Positions 63,221 to 64,000 of a stretch of 64,000 bases of DNA are shown here, one piece after another (the first letter of the stretch is position 1; each line of letters starts with the position of its first letter). The position numbers and the translations under genes were made by a program. The stretch comes from Butyrivibrio sp. WCD3002. GTDB lineage: Bacteria > Bacillota > Clostridia > Lachnospirales > Lachnospiraceae. The stretch spans positions 682,001 through 746,000 of the forward strand of contig NZ_AUJO01000001.1 of NCBI RefSeq assembly GCF_000424265.1. Reading direction: 5' to 3'. Below the pieces are notes generated by a model. That model ran no database searches. It had not been told where the DNA came from and was given only the letters and a program-made list of their open reading frames with translations.

Positions 63221-64000
63221 CTACTCTTCATCTGTTGAATAATCTGTCATACACATTATGAAATTGGCGCCGCCATCAATACCGTAAATATAACCGTTTC
63301 TGGTATATTCCCACATATCAAAGCGGTAGGGATAGTAAGGTCTGTCGCCATTAAAAGAAAACCAGACAGGATATTTCTTTTGCATTTCAGGTTCGATGTA
63401 TTCCGTATATGCCACGATATTTCCATAAATCATAGGCTTGTAGCCGGCATCCTTAACCTTACCGCAATAAGAATCGATTATTTTTGTATAATCCGAAGAA
63501 GTAAGATTAACCGTTCTTGATTCAGGACTGTCTGAAGCTTCAATCATTATTGCAACAGGATAAGTAATTTCATAAGGGCTAATAAGAGAAAGGATATAAT
63601 CCGCCTCCTCTTCAGCTTCCCTTGCATTTATTGCAGAGGAATCAAAATATACGCCAACCTTAAGTCCTGCAGCCAGAGCACCGTTCACATTCTGTCTGAA
63701 AAAATCATCCTCAACCAGGGACGCATCCTCGGAAGAACCGCGAAGTCCGACTCTCACCATTACAAAGTCCACCCCTACAGACTTAACATTCTCAAAATTT
63801 ATTTCACCGTTATATCTTGAGACCATTATTCCAAATTGAGGCTGAACACTTTCATCCGGGCCGATGTAATCAAGCTTGCCGTTGGAGCTGACTCTGAAAT
63901 CCTCAGCCTTAAATCCGTGTCTCTCCATATTTTCATCAATTGGGTAAAAAAGATATTCTCCGTTAGATGCGACTATAATATCATCAGGAAACATATCCCT
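63221..64000 (-). CDS. GH25-like protein, partial at the window edge
   Basis: At least 259 codons of a lysozyme-like barrel; the N-terminus lies beyond position 64000. It follows the GH25 pattern: VSRYNGEINFENVKSVGVDF, RVGLRGSS, GLKVGVYFDSSAINAREAEE, YKPMIYGN and FDMWEYT. The expected Asp in the first strand (GIDVS) is Met here (GIMVS), and the DIE motif reads MIE, so only the Glu remains. It may be a binding protein or act on a different substrate. An extracellular location is likely but no signal peptide is within view. It ends ten bases before the GH2 start chosen here. Confidence 0.75.
   Translation of the reverse strand, partial: RDMFPDDIIVASNGEYLFYPIDENMERHGFKAEDFRVSSNGKLDYIGPDESVQPQFGIMVSRYNGEINFENVKSVGVDFVMVRVGLRGSSEDASLVEDDFFRQNVNGALAAGLKVGVYFDSSAINAREAEEEADYILSLISPYEITYPVAIMIEASDSPESRTVNLTSSDYTKIIDSYCGKVKDAGYKPMIYGNIVAYTEYIEPEMQKKYPVWFSFNGDRPYYPYRFDMWEYTRNGYIYGIDGGANFIMCMTDYSTDEE

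Noticed and set aside
1..64000. CRISPR array
   Set aside because: No regularly spaced short repeats were seen; the only direct repeats are the pairs already listed.
1..64000. tRNA or rRNA genes
   Set aside because: Apart from tmRNA, no cloverleaf with a proper T-arm and acceptor stem was seen in the intergenic stretches.

Overview
The window is 64 kb of low-GC Firmicute chromosome. It most resembles Lachnospiraceae of the Butyrivibrio/Pseudobutyrivibrio type. The pointers are the secG-rnr-smpB-ssrA cluster, a tmRNA tag ending in ALAA, a T-box before tyrS, a THF riboswitch before folT, several secreted Fn3 or beta-repeat surface proteins, and GH30 and GH2 plant-glycan enzymes. The genus is inferred from gene content only.

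Region by region. Positions 1-5.0 kb hold the start of proB, a secreted protein, and ssrA, smpB, rnr and secG (ribosome rescue, RNA decay and export). Positions 5-15.4 kb hold a GH30 lipoprotein, gpmI, an uncharacterised acidic protein, an RpiB/LacAB-type isomerase, a ROK sugar kinase coupled to a large GGDEF-EAL-GGDEF protein, and a transaldolase-like aldolase. Positions 15.5-21.9 kb are a tightly packed operon: serine hydrolase, purine nucleoside phosphorylase, MTA/SAH-type deaminase, membrane MutS-like ATPase, rnhA. Positions 21.9-24.7 kb are a Zn/Cd efflux unit (ArsR/SmtB repressor, separate HMA chaperone, P1B ATPase) with a visible operator.

The accessory stretch is about 24.7-39 kb. It holds gene relics, a Phd/ParE-type toxin-antitoxin pair, a large surface protein with a terminator-like hairpin in its leader, an internally deleted IS256-family element, and a pair of imperfect 25-bp direct repeats bracketing 3.9 kb. 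tyrS with its T-box follows, then a P-loop ATPase with a C-terminal nuclease-like motif and an operator-like inverted repeat, then four secreted proteins and an Fn3-domain relic.

From 39 kb on the chromosome is housekeeping again: folT (THF riboswitch), gpsA-plsY-der and a PDZ/DUF512 radical-SAM protein, a PRPP synthetase, and a two-component system. A conserved block follows, given here in its minus-strand direction: ylxM-ffh-rpsP-khpA-trmD-rimM-udp-rplS-lepB-rbgA-lepB-rnhB-fliK-like-flhB-like-yraN. The window ends with a GH2 beta-galactosidase and a partial GH25-like protein. Most genes are on the minus strand.

The best candidates for something not well described are the ATPase/nuclease-like fusion with its operator (31.4-33.3 kb), the repeat-bracketed segment 25.5-29.5 kb, the RBS-sequestering hairpins before the RpiB-like gene and folT, and the membrane MutS-like protein in a purine-salvage operon. 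All functional statements are from reading the sequence; no database search was run.
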